A stretch of DNA of 64,000 bases from Hygrocybe punicea (GCA_963556145.1 OY744471.1:3713590-3777589), one strand, 5' to 3'. Numbered from the stretch's first letter, positions 1 to 11,832 are shown. Translations and numbers: made by a program. The notes: a model not told the origin generated them from the letters alone.

Positions 1-830
1 CATCATATACAGCACCACTCAACCGCGATGCTGGTCTACTCGTGATTCACTCACACACCGCAGGTATTCGAGTACGTCGCGCCCGGCGACCTACTTACGC
101 TTGCACGTACGTGCCGGCAGCTACGGCGCTTGCTCTTGTCGCCCAATACCACATCCATTTGGAAGAGCGCACGCCAAAGGTTTGGGCTAGTACCCGAGTG
201 CCCCGAAGACGTTTCGGAGGCAAGTTGGGCGAGCCTTTTTTTCCGCGGAACCAGCTGTCAGGTTCGACATTTGTCGTTGCTTCTTGTTCGTTACCTTGAT
301 CGTTAGGGGGGTTTATTCACACTAGGAATGTGGTACGGAGGAGTGTAAGGCCGTCGATTTTAGTTTGAGACGCCGCGTCTGCAAGGATTGCAAGAGCAAA
401 AAGTAAGGCAAGGTCTTGTGTTCGCAAATGCTGTCTTTGCTTATGAAGCTTACTGTATAGCCTGGTTTATGCCCCCATGTTCAAGAGGACGTTTCCGGAA
501 CTGCATGTCGTGATACTGGAACTCATTCCGTACACCAACAGTGCGTAACCCTCCATGAAAGAATACCACACATACATATGAATTTGTTTATAATAATTGA
601 CAGTCGGCCCGAGGACGCGACAGATTGTCAAAAAATCGAGATTTTACTGGAAGTCTGACATCCGCAAAATAGCGGAGACATTGGATGCGTATATGAAGAA
701 CGTTCGCATGAAGAGGCTTGGCGCACGAAAAGCGCTGAATGAGTTCAAGGCATCTAGGGTGCAGCTGGTAACAAAAATATTGGAGGCTAGCCTTTTTCTT
801 TCTTTTAGCGCCAAGACGACTCAGCATTGA
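1..830 (+). CDS. F-box protein, 5' end missing
   Basis: F-box proteins recruit substrates to SCF ubiquitin ligases. The gene begins before the window. An exon at about 64-261 reads as an F-box (FEYVAPGDLLTLARTC, then SIWKSARQRFG and the agaricomycete-typical CPEDVSEASWASLFF). After an intron ending near 325, a cysteine-rich exon follows (ECGTEECK, RRRVCKDCK), the small Cys cluster that follows the F-box in this fungal family. Further exons are near 478-532 (FPELHVVILELIPYT) and 600-830 (YWKSDIRKIAETLDAYMKNV, ARKALNEFKASR), matching the family's conserved C-terminal part. Splice sites were placed by eye, and the last codons depend on whether another intron follows 790. The longest open frame at 42-299 is not the coding frame. 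Confidence 0.7.
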
Positions 831-1322
831 CGTATTTGCCATATACTTAGCATGCAGTTCACTGCCGTGAGTGGGAACAAACGATCCTTAACAGCCAGCG
901 GTGTGTCCACATTCTCACTTTTCTCAAAGTTCGTTTGCTAAACGCGTTATCATCAAAAGCAAGAGCAGATGTTGCTGCCGCCGAAAACGCAGTTAGGCTA
1001 ATGACGTCCACTAGTGGAGCAAAGCAGACTTTCGGTTATTTCTCTTTGATCATTGTTTCACGTTATTAATAAGCTCTTGTCTTGTTCGTTGGGCCATACT
1101 ACTCAAGGGACAACCTAGTTGATCAAACTTGCAAACCCATAAAACATACATCATAATCAAGCTTTACGTTGTTCCAGAACTGTAGTAGTATTGTAATCGC
1201 TAAGGGAAATAAAGGGATGACTTCATGTGTGTTTGTGGGTCCATGTTGACAGCGTGTGGCAAAACATGATGCAAGAAGGCTCAACGGCGCCAACTCCTGC
1301 TGGCTAGCTATCATCGTGGATC
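831..1322. other. Intergenic, no gene seen
   Basis: About 490 bp between the F-box gene and the kinase-like gene. I see no conserved coding frame. Either the last part of the F-box gene or the promoter of the next gene may reach into it. Confidence 0.5.
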
Positions 1323-4018
1323 ATGGCCTCCTCCTCGAATGGCGCGCGGCGGCCTCCTAATTACCTCCCACATGATGTCGATTATGTTTTAAACTGGAAT
1401 CCTCGAAAGCTGAAAGTCGCAGAATACCGAGATCCAAAGACACTGATTCAGACGACAACCGCCCACTCTAGCTGTAGACTCCATAAAACCACTCGGCCAC
1501 CATCTTTCTATGACAAACATCTTAGAAAGGACTTAATCTTGGAACACGTTGTCTACCTGGAGTCCCTTGTGGAGTCGATAGCTGGAATAGTGGATCACAC
1601 TCTCGACCGCTTGTTCGATAAAGGCGTCGAGCTACCCACCGACCTCGGGACTTTGATTCATATGGATACGATCGAAAAACGAACGCGTAGGTCCGAGATA
1701 TCGAAGGAACGAGAGGCAGGTGTGTTGCAAAACTATTCTGAACATGCCGCTACATATTGCCTACCTATCGCATCGACACTCGCCCTCCACCCCTCTTTTT
1801 TCGAATGGGATTCTCTTTTTGTATGGTCACAAGAACTACCAAATGCGAAGTGGGCCATTGCGGATGGTGCTCTTCGCTTTAACAAAGAAATCGACAACGA
1901 AGACAACGAGGACTGGAAAGCAATATTAGATTCTGTAGATCCCACGAAAAGACCACTCGTCGAACAACTCCTACAGCGTCGTAGACTCATTGCTCTTTGG
2001 GAAATGAAGGGCTTGACTGTAGGGGACGCCATGGTAATGAAGGAAATAGAGAAAATGGGGCGAGGGTTGGCCACCTTTAGGTGGAAGAAATGCAAGCCGA
2101 AATACTGCCATCACGACGAGAAAGTTGTCAAGCAGATGGAGGTGTCTCTCATGCATGCACCTGGGGTTGATGCTACGATACCACCTTGGACCCTCCCTGT
2201 CGGCGGACCTTCAGACCACCCCCGTCGACGAAGTCATCGTATATCTGAACAAGCAAAACCTGATTACACAGAAGCGTCACAACACTCCGTAGCAGGGCCC
2301 AGCCAGGATGATCAATCCAAAACGGGGTCAAAAAGGAAACGGGCGGATAGTGGGAAAGATCCTTCGCCAATGAAGAAAGATGATCCGCAGGCAAGTTACA
2401 CGCCTAGCAAGCCAGGCGAGCGACGAGAGGTCAATGCACAAGCATTTCTTCAGCAGGTATGTAATAACCAATCGTTCCACTGCACCTTCTTAACACGTAG
2501 TTCGAATTCAGTCTTGGGCACAGGCTGTGCGCTATGATACTACGGTCGTCGTTTTGCATTCTGGAAACCATGAAATCATCGGCATCCGCCATCGTAAGAG
2601 TCAGACGGTATACATCTCACAGGTGATAGAACCTCACAACACAAGTCCTGGGCGAGCCTACGGCAGAATTCAAGTTGGTCTTTACATCGCCGCTCTTCAA
2701 GACGCGATGGACAGAATGGAGCAGGATATCGCCATGGAAGAACTTCAAAAACAAAATTCTGGACCTCACCATAGTGGAGAGGCGAAAGGGGACATGGATG
2801 AGGATAACGATGGGGACCGGGACGAGGATGGAGGAGGTGGCGGTGGCAGAGATGGCAAAGGAGGCGGAGGCGGAGGCGGAAGCGGAGATGGCGATGGCGA
2901 TGACGGTCGTGTTTACAAGCGGCCAAGGAATAACGACACAAGTGAAAATCGGAAAGGGGGGAAGGGTGATACGGCAACTGCCAGGAAAGGAAAGGCTCGG
3001 GCGGTGCAGTTGACTGCCAAAGACGAAGTTCGTTCCTATTTTGTCTTTCATCCTAATCATGAACCTGATCGTCCTGCAGGCAATTCCTGACACTGCTTGT
3101 AAAAATGTTCTCTTCTTGCACTTCTACTATGGAATCTATGCATCCCCCCAACCTGCAACTTTTGTTCGTTTAACGCCCAAAGACCACCACGCCACACCAC
3201 GGTCCTCCTCCGGCAGCCAGGACAAACCTCAGTCAGATATTTCAATGGATATCATCCTCAAATCTGAATTGAGGCCTGGCTCGACGGGTATCGTACACAT
3301 CGGGACGTTGCAGCTGGATCCTTCTAGCCCGACTTTTCCGGTCGCTGTCAAGCTTGCTTTTTCCGGGATAGAAAAGGAGACGCTGAAGCAAGAACATGAA
3401 CTGTATACCCATTTGGTTTCCAAAGGTGTCCAAGGGATTCCGCACGACTTCGGTTTGTTTGTAGATGATGAGGTCGATGATGACACCGAAGGGCCTTATG
3501 CTTTGGTCATGGCTTTTGCAGGTCTTTCTCTAATCGGGCGGGAGGAACTCATGACGCCTTCTGTGAAGTGGGCATTTTTGTTCAATCTTTTCAAGTTGTC
3601 CCCTCTGATCTCATATTGTAGGGCCTCTCTCGTGGACACGTTGAAGTCCATCCACAGAGCCGGAGTGCTTCACGGTGATATCCGTCTACCAAATTTGTGT
3701 GCTATAGAAATGGGGGAAGCATACATCATCGATTTCAGCCATGCAACGAGAAGTAGTTCTCGAGAGGCAAAATCTCGAGAGCTCAAAGAGTTGTGTGCCA
3801 TCCTTGGGATTAAGGATACCAAGGCGAAGGTGAAAGCAACCGGGAAGGCGAAGGCGAATGTGAAGGCGGAAGCGAAAACGGAAGTGAAAGCGGCAGCGAC
3901 GGTGAAGGCGAAGGTGAAGGCGAATGCCAAAGGCAAGGAAATGCCTGCCACCAACACTGGAACTGGCCTTCGCCGTAGCTTGCGAATCAAGGAGGCAAAG
4001 AAAAGACCCAACGTGTAG
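1323..4018 (+). CDS. Atypical protein kinase-like protein (agaricomycete family)
   Basis: Four exons fit: 1323-2456, 2512-3027, 3080-3567 and 3622-4018, each with GT...AG introns of 52-55 bp and a frame that stays open. The N-terminal 400 residues are a helical region without a recognised fold. An acidic Gly/Asp-rich linker follows (DGDRDEDGGGGGGRDG). The C-terminal part is kinase-like: GSTGIVHIGTLQL with PVAVKLAF (candidate VAIK lysine), EHELYTHLVSKGVQGIP, the catalytic loop HGDIRLPNL in place of HRDLKPEN, and IIDFSHA in place of DFG. It ends in a lysine/alanine repeat (KVKA, KAKA units) and a basic RRSLRIK tail suggesting nuclear location. The HGD...N loop is typical of the expanded fungal kinase-like families. 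Whether it is catalytic is unknown; loss of DFG argues for altered activity. Confidence 0.7.
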
Positions 4019-4689
4019 ACGAAGACCCTGTGAAAGAACATCGTCGCTGCAACTAACACTAACAGACCTGCAAAATCCAGCTTCTCAAAATGTTATCGCA
4101 AAAATCATCCCAAAGCCCTATTTATCTTCGCTTTGTCGTGGCTCTCATCTTTGCTGTCGACATGGGTCTCTTTTTATGATCCTTGTTGTCACCTATAGCG
4201 CTACTTGACCTGGTATACTGCTTTGTCTTTGCATTCATTATGTTTTCCTTTGATTTCATGACGAACGACTTGTAAAATTTGATGAATATTGTGCCAATGT
4301 TAGTCCAATGTAAATGACAAACTTAGTAGAAAAATATAGGTTGGTAACCGACCCCTCTTTACTATGAGGTCAAACCTCGTAAGAGGGAGCGGTCACCGAT
4401 CTACAAAAAATAGTGAATCCTTACCTGTGACCAGAACCGAACCCACTTTCATGAACCACCACCGTCGTTTCCAAGGCGGAGCAAGATGCGGCTGTTGCCT
4501 TGGATTTCCTGGTTGGCAGTTCCATAACCTGGCGGTTGGGCTCACCCTGGCACAGGCATATATGGAAAGGACAGCGACGAATAACGACGACACTTGATGA
4601 TTTGGTGTTGGTGGCTCACATCTCGGCATCCGCCTCGCCTTGCATTTCGCGTTGAGAACACTGTACAAAAAGTAGCTCCTAGGAATAGA
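4019..4689. other. Intergenic, no gene seen
   Basis: Region of 670 bp between two convergent genes. Short open frames on both strands show no recognisable similarity. It contains a short inverted motif around 4340-4395 (GGTTGGTAACCGACCCC / GGGAGCGGTCACCGATC), which could be a weak hairpin. Confidence 0.4.
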
Positions 4690-5918
4690 TCATTTCACAT
4701 ATTCTTTATAGTGTGTCCCACTTTCTGTTCTTCCTTCATAAGCTGCCCCTGCGCCAGCGGGTTGGCGTTCGCCAAGTCCAAACACATTCACCAATGACGC
4801 GCGCAGCATATCGTACACCGCTTGATGCGGCGAGGGGTGAATCGAGTCGATGCGGTGCATGTGGATCAGGCCCGTCTGGGGTGAGAACGTGTACGTTGAA
4901 TTTCTGGGCAAGGGATTATCAGTTACTTACACGGAGTTCCAAGTGTGAAGTAATGATACTGTACTCACACCTCCCATTGTCCAACCCCCGCGCTAACTCG
5001 GGCAATGCCCCGCACACACAACCCGATGAACAAGCTCTTTTCCCTGTGCAAAATTCTGTTCTTAGCGTCCGAGCCGACGTCTCTATCCGCTAGCTGCCAT
5101 GCAAAAGAGGGACTAGAGGATGTGTGCACATTCACCTTGCGCAACTCGACATGCAAGTCCGCATACAAGGCGTTGAGAGTGTGTCTCACGAACACCGAAG
5201 AAGCCATATAAAGAGGGAGTCCTGATTCCCCGACAAAAGAAGAAACTTATCAATTGAGTTAGTACACAGCGGAGACCTAGTTACCTTCTAAGCGCAGGGT
5301 GTGGAGGAATGGCGCGGGGAGCGCCACTGGCGGGGTGTAAGCGAGACGAATATGTGGACTGTATATAGAATCGACATCAGAGTCGAATGGTTCATTTGCG
5401 TGGATATTGTTCGAACTGGCGTCGAGCTTTGTTGAATTTTCGATGAGCCCCGTAGAGAAGAATTCAGGAAGGGTTTGCGTTAGGACATAAATCGCGCGGC
5501 CTGGCAAGGATCAGCCCAATTTGCATAATCGTAGCAGACATGTGTTGCAGAGCAGTTTATGGAACAAACAAGGAGGAAAACTGTGGGTAGTATCAGACAG
5601 TCTCGTTGAGAATGTTTTGAGAGTACCAGTGCGAATCTCCCATTCTTGGTCGGATATGTCCTCAGCCTTGTTACTATTGGACGGGGGCTTTGGTGTCGAA
5701 TCGGGTGGGAGGGCTGATCTTATCCCGAGGTCTGCGCCAAAGTTAGATTCGGCACGAATTTGGGTTGAGGCGTATTCTGGAGGGGGGTATGTGTTGGAGA
5801 GAAAATGCGTGGAGATAACAGATATGCGATTGCGGGCATTATGGAGTCTAAAACTGGTTGGTTTGAACGGAATACGTTTGCAGAGGATTGCGCAAGACAT
5901 CGAAGGTGTGACCTCCAA
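4690..5918 (-). CDS. Conserved protein, possible DUF2358/C6orf136-like
   Basis: Four exons on the minus strand make a protein of roughly 300 residues. The N-terminus is Arg/Ser-rich with few acids for about 40 residues (CAILCKRIPFKPTSFRLHNA), compatible with a mitochondrial targeting peptide. The middle has TLPEFFSTG and SPHIRLAYTPP. The most conserved-looking exon is ASSVFVRHTLNALYADLHVE (about 4965-5205), followed by SLFIGLCVRGIARVSAGVG and the last exon STYTFSPQTGLIHMHRIDSI. A short helix pair followed by a strand ending in 'GLI.H..DSI' resembles the NTF2/SnoaL-like DUF2358 fold of human C6orf136. That family call is my inference and not certain; the reading frame and introns are well supported. 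Confidence 0.5.
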
Positions 5919-5968
5919 TGTTTGGCTACGCCCTTGGAACCAAACATGGCACTCGCAAAAACAAAAAA

Positions 5969-6562
5969 CTAAACTTCCTCCAAATAGCCTTGCACAATGA
6001 GATGTTCAATATCTGCCCTCCGCACCATGAATCGCTGCCCTTTCTGGAAATCAATGCTGCCCAACTCCGTCTGGATGACACCACAATCACGGATAACTTT
6101 GACAAGGACATGCAGGTCCTTGGGCGGATACGTCACGCTGGCAGTTATATCCAACTCGTGAGAGAACTCGGAGCGAAATTCCATGACAGAGGCGTTGTAT
6201 TGCCGCAGGTATTCGACCTCGTGCGGGGAGAGTTTGCCACGGATGTCTTGATTGGAAAGGATATGAGGGAGGGCACCACCGACTGCCCAGTACATGTCCC
6301 TGAGGCGATCGATGCGATGGGCGTGGTAGGCAAGGAGACAGCGTTTGTTGCGGGTGATGGCGGTCTGGTAGAGGAGGAGGGCAGGCGGCACCTGGTCAAG
6401 ACGGACGAGGGATTCCACCACTTTTTCAAGATCCCGCTGCTCGCGAATGATGGTGCGGACAAGGGCGTCGTTGTATTTAAGCAAAGTGTCCGTTGCGGTT
6501 GATCTTCGCGATTCGAGCACCAGCTGGGTGCCCAGCTCCCCAAACTGACGCGTCTCTGTCAT
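5969..6562 (-). CDS. PSF1: GINS complex subunit Psf1
   Basis: Single-exon protein of 197 residues, the normal size for Psf1. GINS (Sld5-Psf1-Psf2-Psf3) is part of the Cdc45-MCM-GINS replicative helicase at nuclear replication forks. Diagnostic sequence: the N-terminal helical A domain contains TRNKRCLLAYHAHRIDRLRD, the signature of Psf1 (RNKRCLLAYH...R), then the acidic-aromatic LSPHEVEYLRQYNASVMEF. The short C-terminal B domain has PPKDLHVLVKVIRDCG (the P-P-k-l-i-v-V-R-v-l-k-D-x-G motif) and ends RRADIEHLIVQGYLEEV. It is divergent with TFIIIA: the two start codons are 46 bp apart. No damage is seen. Confidence 0.95.
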   Translation of the reverse strand: MTETRQFGELGTQLVLESRRSTATDTLLKYNDALVRTIIREQRDLEKVVESLVRLDQVPPALLLYQTAITRNKRCLLAYHAHRIDRLRDMYWAVGGALPHILSNQDIRGKLSPHEVEYLRQYNASVMEFRSEFSHELDITASVTYPPKDLHVLVKVIRDCGVIQTELGSIDFQKGQRFMVRRADIEHLIVQGYLEEV

Positions 6563-6608
6563 CGCGGTTACCCGTCACGTGATACATTTTAAAATATTTT
6601 ATTTTGAC
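6563..6608. promoter_or_regulatory. 46-bp bidirectional promoter of PSF1 and TFIIIA
   Basis: The whole space between the start codons of PSF1 (minus) and TFIIIA (plus). It holds a palindromic E-box core CACGTG at 6576-6581 (in GTCACGTGA), a known site for Cbf1/bHLH factors in fungi, and an A/T-rich stretch TTTTAAAATATTTTATTTT at 6587-6605. Each 5' UTR probably starts inside this stretch or within the other gene. Confidence 0.55.
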
Positions 6609-8207
6609 ATGATACAAGTCACCAACACCAAGAAACGCTATCAATGCACACACCCCGGATGCGACAAGGCCTACACAAAGCCGTCTCGCTTGGAGGAACA
6701 CAATCGGTCGCATACTGGACAGGTGAGGGCTCCATTTTGCTGTCACTAGTCAAAATCTCATTTCTGCCCTCTCAGCGCCCTTTCATTTGTGCTACGTGCA
6801 AGAAATCGTACCTACGTGAAAGTCATCTGCAAGCACATGCCAGGAGTCATCTCCCTGAATCCGCCAGACCTTTCGTTTGCTCTGAAACATGCTGCATGAA
6901 ACGTTTCATGAGCTCACACCACCTTCGCAGACACGAAAACCTTCATAACGTCGCAAAACCATTTGTCGTGAGCTCTCGAATTCCTATATGTTGCACAGAC
7001 AGTACGATGCTCATATTGGACTTTGAATAGTGTCCCGAGGAAGATTGCGACCAGGCCTTTACTAAACATCATCAACTGCGCGACCATACTTGCAACATCC
7101 ACGCGCCTCCAGGGACGAAACCGTACCGATGCGAACACGAAGGCTGTGCAAAATCGTTCTCCACCAATCAACACCTACGCGCACATGCCAAGGTTCACGA
7201 TGGTGAGCAGCCGTAAAATATCTCAGTGCACACATCTCGACATTTGTTATGCAGGCAAGCGCTACACGTGCGTCCACGCTGAATGCTTGCCGAGATCAAA
7301 TGATCCTCCCACCTATTTTCCTACGTGGAGTGCTCTCCAACACCACATTCGCACTGCACACCCCCCAAAGTGTACCCACCCTGCGTGCAACGGCAAGACA
7401 TTTTCTTCGCACCACGGTCTGCGCGCGCACCAGCTCATTCACGAACGACGTGAGGCAGAAGTGGCGTGTGATGTTGTTGCCCTTGACTCCCAAAACCAAG
7501 ACGATGGCAACCAGAGCCGGCCGCAGAAGAAGCGTCGCGGCGGGGACATTGGGAGGGACTGGAAGTGTGAAGCTGATAAGTGTGGGAAAGACTTCAGATC
7601 CGTGAGTTATCGCCAGGGTGAAATTGTCCACATTGATTTTGAGCGATTCCGCTGTAAATGGCAGAAAAATGCCCTGACCACACATGTCAACGTCGCCCAC
7701 CTAGGACGGCGGGACCATATCTGTCCTCATCAGAAATGCAAACGAACCTTTGGGTACAAGCACCTTTTACAACGTCATATGTTACGCCACTCTCTCACTT
7801 CCGAATCCGCATCCCACCACTCAACGTCAGATTATTCATCGGATGACTCGGAAAAAACCTGCGATGAGCCACACACCCCATCCCGGAAGCCAAAGAGCGT
7901 TATACGTTTGGACATCGAGGCCATCACCGGAAACGCCTACACTTTGCACGCCAGAACAAGGGTGCACGCAGCAAAGGCGTTGCAGTGCCCATACCCGCAT
8001 CTGGACGCTCTGTCGTTCGTGGTGAATGCGACCTTGGAACACGACGGACAGTTGGTGGGTGGGAGTACGAGGTGCGGTTATGTTTTCAGCCGGGGATATG
8101 ATCTCTGGCGACATTTGAGGACTGTTCATGAGGTTGAAGCAGAGAAGCATAGCGTTGATGAATGGGTCCAGAGCATTAAGGGAGGGGATAATGTTCACCC
8201 TGCATAG
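6609..8207 (+). CDS. PZF1: Transcription factor IIIA (C2H2 zinc fingers)
   Basis: TFIIIA binds the internal control region of 5S rRNA genes and starts pol III complex assembly. Five exons fit: 6609-6722, 6776-6967, 7031-7202, 7255-7601 and 7665-8207, all with GT...AG introns. Successive C2H2 fingers can be read: YQCTHPGCDKAYTKPSRLEE, FICATCKKSYLRESHLQAHA, FVCSETCCMKRFMSSHHLRR, CPEEDCDQAFTKHHQLRDHT, YRCEHEGCAKSFSTNQHLRA, YTCVHAECL... with ALQHHIRTAH, CTHPACNGKTFSSHHGLRAH, then after a spacer with the basic PQKKRRGG a split finger (WKCEADKCGKDFRS, LTTHVNVAH) and HICPHQKCKRTFGYKHLLQR. Nine fingers in this spacing, with the T..PP..C..P.C..K.F finger 7, is the TFIIIA layout. The start ATG at 6609 is in frame with finger 1. 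Confidence 0.9.
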
Positions 8208-8286
8208 TGGGTAGACATCTTACAAACCATTACCAATAACAAAAGTATGGATATTACACTCTAGACACCCAAGGGAAACAGATACT

Positions 8287-10558
8287 TCAACATAACAGTG
8301 ACAATTCCCACACAACCAGTACAGCCACTAACTCAGCAACACAAATACATATCGATACTCGTGATTGCGATGAGCCATTTTTTGGACTGGGATAACTCGA
8401 AGTTTGTTGTGGTCTTGATGTGCCATTCGGAGTCACCTTCACAAGTGTACCACTAGGAGCAACTTCAGAAGTTGCTACGTGATTTGACGATCAGCAAATC
8501 ATGCCATGTCCACAACGACGAAGGGGCAAAAAAATGATGGCAGCAACTGGACTCACAGGGAAAGTTTCCACCATTGTCAGAAGCCCTAGACACGGCAGCT
8601 TCCATTTCGGAAATTGCATCCGAAGGCACGGTTGACAGAAGACCTATTCTCGGCGGGTCTTGCGACGGGTAAGACAAATTGCCATAATAGAACGATGCCA
8701 CTACTCTTCAGAAATGGGTCATGAGCAAACGCAGCGACCTTCCAACCAATACCATTCCTTGGTCATCCACAGGGACAATTGGCACCCCTTCAAATGAAAA
8801 ACATCACAGTACTCACGACTTCAGAAATGGGTCACCCAGGCTCCAGCTGTACAGATATCCGCTTCCGGCCTTCGGTGTATCCGTCATGGCTAGATTCGGC
8901 ACGCACTGGGCAACGGAGTTGGCGAACGCTTGGCTTACAAAATCACGCGGGTCGACGGGAAACATTCGACCACCGATCTGAAATGCCAATGTATGCGGCG
9001 TGTTGCAAGGGAAAGGCGTCCCACTGATCATGTTGTGAATTGCTTGTATTACATCAGAAGGGCCGCGAATGAGAGAGTTGCCCTAATCCAATGGTGAGAT
9101 GAAAAAAAAGGCTAACATATTGCAAACCACGCACAGTATCGATGAGGGCGGAAAGAGTGATATTTGGGGATGAAAGCGATGACCGAGGTAGCTTATGTCC
9201 GTCCAGAAATACATCATCAATGAAAATCTCCCAAGCGATAGGGTATACCTTGCCAACGGTCGGTATGGATAGAATCAAACAAACGTCATAGACATACCTC
9301 GATCGGTGAATCTGGAGGAGCGCTTAATCCTCCTTGCGTAGTCGGATAACTTCGCACATCCGTCCAAGTCAGGGTGCCATTATTGACCCCTTCCGGGAGT
9401 TCTCCGATGCTAAGTAGCCCTTGGTTCCCACCGATGTCGACGGTGTCCCGTTGAAGGGAGATTGTGAACATCGGAGAAGCGATCGCATCCGTGGCAACAA
9501 GACGAGAGAGAAATGGCCCCAACGATGCATAGGATGCGAGGATATTGTGGGCAAGAGGAGAAGTAGAATGTTGGCGAGGTAGGGGGTAGGTGTTGTCGGA
9601 AAGGGTAGAAGGTAGGAGAAAAGTAAAATCGGGAAAAAATCGCCTCCCAAAATTGGTTTCAGGGACCGTGTAGGATCGTTTATGCCGTGACATGCCTCCA
9701 TTTGGGCTTGACGCCTCCAAAATATCGGCACTTTGGGACTCGAAAACGGTCCTCCACACAACACTGTAAAAAGAAATGATTGAATAAATTTATCTATGAC
9801 TGAGCCGGTTCGTGCGTATGCCGTACCAACGCGACTACTACTGCCAAGGAAACGGGCAATTCTGTATCACCCCGTCACTCTTGTTTGCAACGGACAGTAA
9901 ACTCACCTATTGATTGGGAACCCCAGTCCAAAAATCCCTACGGAACCGGTTTGTAACACGGTGGTGTTTGTGTCGTTGATGGCGGCGAAGAACTGGTTCT
10001 GCAACGTGAAGCCTGCAAGGCTGACTGCATCCTTGCCGATAAGTCCATAGGCATGCGTCCCAGTACTAGAGTCGCCGTAAACAAGACGAACGTCAAGTCC
10101 AGTGGATTGGAAGGTAATTTGGGGATATAATGGGAGGTTGATCGGCGGTTTTGTACCGGAAGCATCAGAAATTGCCCACAGATCAGAGGACCCAGTATCT
10201 TTCCAAAAAAAATTGATGTCAAACTGGAGTACGAGGCCATGTCCAAAGCCTACCGACAACCAAAGGCATCGTCGCTTGTCCTACTTGAATGAGTACATTG
10301 TATGTCCTGCGCAGAAGTGTTTGCAATATACAACGCTGAACAAGACATTTCAGCAACGCAAACTCACACATCTATGTAATCCCCCAACCCAACAGCTCCT
10401 TGACCATCGCGCCTGCACGTAATGGGCGTTTCTCGCCGATATAATGGAACATGGATTCCACCTGTGCGATTACTATGTCTTTGCGAGTGAGAATCCGAAA
10501 TCACAGGAACGACCGAAAGAAGGAATGTCAGGGTACGACCCAGGATGGAGCTGCGCAT
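8287..10558 (-). CDS. Aspartic protease (A1 family) with C-terminal hydrophobic tail
   Basis: Secreted pepsin-like protease, about seven exons. The start at 10558 gives a signal peptide (MRSSILGRTLTFLLSVVPVI). Next come TYNVLIQVGQATMPLVV and the first catalytic motif DTGSSDLWAIS, with a phase-1 intron (about 10203-10255) just before the DTG. The flap region is near VRLVYGDSSTGTHAYG, followed by GIFGLGFPIN. The second catalytic motif LIDTGNSLIRGP is split by an intron near 9115. Both catalytic aspartates are present. After the catalytic domain the frame continues through small exons into a Ser/Thr/Pro-rich stretch and ends with a hydrophobic segment (VSICICVAELVAVLVVWELS), suggesting membrane or GPI attachment. 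The last two splice sites were placed by eye. Confidence 0.8.
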
Positions 10559-10746
10559 TATTATTATATAAATGGATATGTCGGCTTCCAACGAAACAGC
10601 CACGATGCGCTCCAGCCGCGACCCACCCAACACGAACTAATGGGAAATCGCAAGAGGGAGCTAACACAACAAACATTGAACAAACAATTGTGCAGTGAAT
10701 TCTTGGTACTCATAATCATTGTGCATTGGAATAAGTTTGTCCACAA

Positions 10747-11832
10747 CTAATCGACACAAACCTCCATCGTAGAGCTAGTCATGCTCATACTGCCGATACC
10801 GGATGTCATCTCCTCTGCCTCAGCATCATCGCGCCTCCTTTTCAAGTTGCATTTACGTGTGAACATTGTTGGAGTGGATTGGTGAAACGTTGTCGCCGCC
10901 GACTTCAGATTATCAGGTTCGATGTTCTTGTAATTGGTGATGTTGAGCGTCGAGAAACCGGACCTTTTGTCGTCTCGCATCTTGTCCTGAAAGTTGTGGC
11001 TATACGATCGTAGCACCCTCCGCGATGTCGATGCAGACGGGGAGCTCCAATGTCTTCGAGAACGCTGTGTTCGCCCATAACGGAGAGGAGTAGGAGAGTC
11101 GATGCTGGGGGACCCAATCGCAGGTGAAGCGTCACGGGTAAGAGCAGGGAGTTTCCTCCTCTTGACTGGCCTGTCCATCACCATCGAGTCTTCGTCTTCC
11201 TCATCAAGTGGGGCAAGTCTCAGACTTCCAGCAGAGGTGAAACGGTCGTACTTGCGAATTCTCGTTGCCAATGGGCTCGTGGGCGGGCTTACGTTGAAAT
11301 CCAGCGTGTTCAATGCGGAAGCTGATTGAAATTTGATCGCTTTGGGCGCGGGCGGGACTTTCTTCCTGAGACCAACGACCAGTTCGATCGAGTGACGGAT
11401 AAGCGTGCCCAGGCGACCGTGGCTGACGTCAATGTGCATGGCAGCGGGGAGTTTCGCATTCAGACAGCGAGCAACAGTGACGAGTTGGTCTCGGGACATC
11501 GTGAGCAGATCCTCATGGCAGCAGAAGGGGACACTATCAAGCTTTGTAATGATGACGACGTCTTCCGTTGGGTCTTCATTCTGCAAAGCTACGCGCGTTG
11601 GATTTGAAGACGCCAATATAGGACGAGGAGGGGCTCGAGGGGAGGGCTCTGTCACAGTTGGAATTACTTGCTTGCATTCAGGTGCATCATCCTCTTTGCG
11701 ACGGTTATGGCTGTGGCTCTGTCGTCGCCGACTGCCCAAGGCTTGGGAAGACCTCAACAGATCCAACTTGACGAAGAGTTTGCGAACTGGAGTGAACGGC
11801 CTTAGTTTCTTGCCTCCAAATGATTTCGCCAT
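10747..11832 (-). CDS. Hypothetical nuclear protein, Ser/Arg-rich
   Basis: Open frame with an internal start at 11832 (MAKSFGGKKLRPFTP), preferred over an in-frame ATG at 12006 because the extension is low-complexity and runs to the transposon edge. About 361 residues. It is rich in Ser, Arg and Pro, with basic clusters (RPVKRRKLPAL, RKCNLKRRRDD) that look like nuclear localisation signals and an acidic DEEDED patch. A central segment (CCHEDLLTMSRDQLVTVARC, KLPAAMHID) looks like a folded helical core. I do not recognise the family. Its 5' flank was interrupted by the transposon at 12,005/12,006, about 170 bp upstream of the start, which may have changed its promoter. Confidence 0.55.
   Translation of the reverse strand: MAKSFGGKKLRPFTPVRKLFVKLDLLRSSQALGSRRRQSHSHNRRKEDDAPECKQVIPTVTEPSPRAPPRPILASSNPTRVALQNEDPTEDVVIITKLDSVPFCCHEDLLTMSRDQLVTVARCLNAKLPAAMHIDVSHGRLGTLIRHSIELVVGLRKKVPPAPKAIKFQSASALNTLDFNVSPPTSPLATRIRKYDRFTSAGSLRLAPLDEEDEDSMVMDRPVKRRKLPALTRDASPAIGSPSIDSPTPLRYGRTQRSRRHWSSPSASTSRRVLRSYSHNFQDKMRDDKRSGFSTLNITNYKNIEPDNLKSAATTFHQSTPTMFTRKCNLKRRRDDAEAEEMTSGIGSMSMTSSTMEVCVD

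Noticed and set aside
42..299. 85-residue protein at the window start
   Set aside because: The F-box is encoded in a different frame of the same strand; this frame has no conserved sequence.
588..842. Minus-strand 84-residue protein
   Set aside because: It lies opposite the conserved last exon of the F-box gene.
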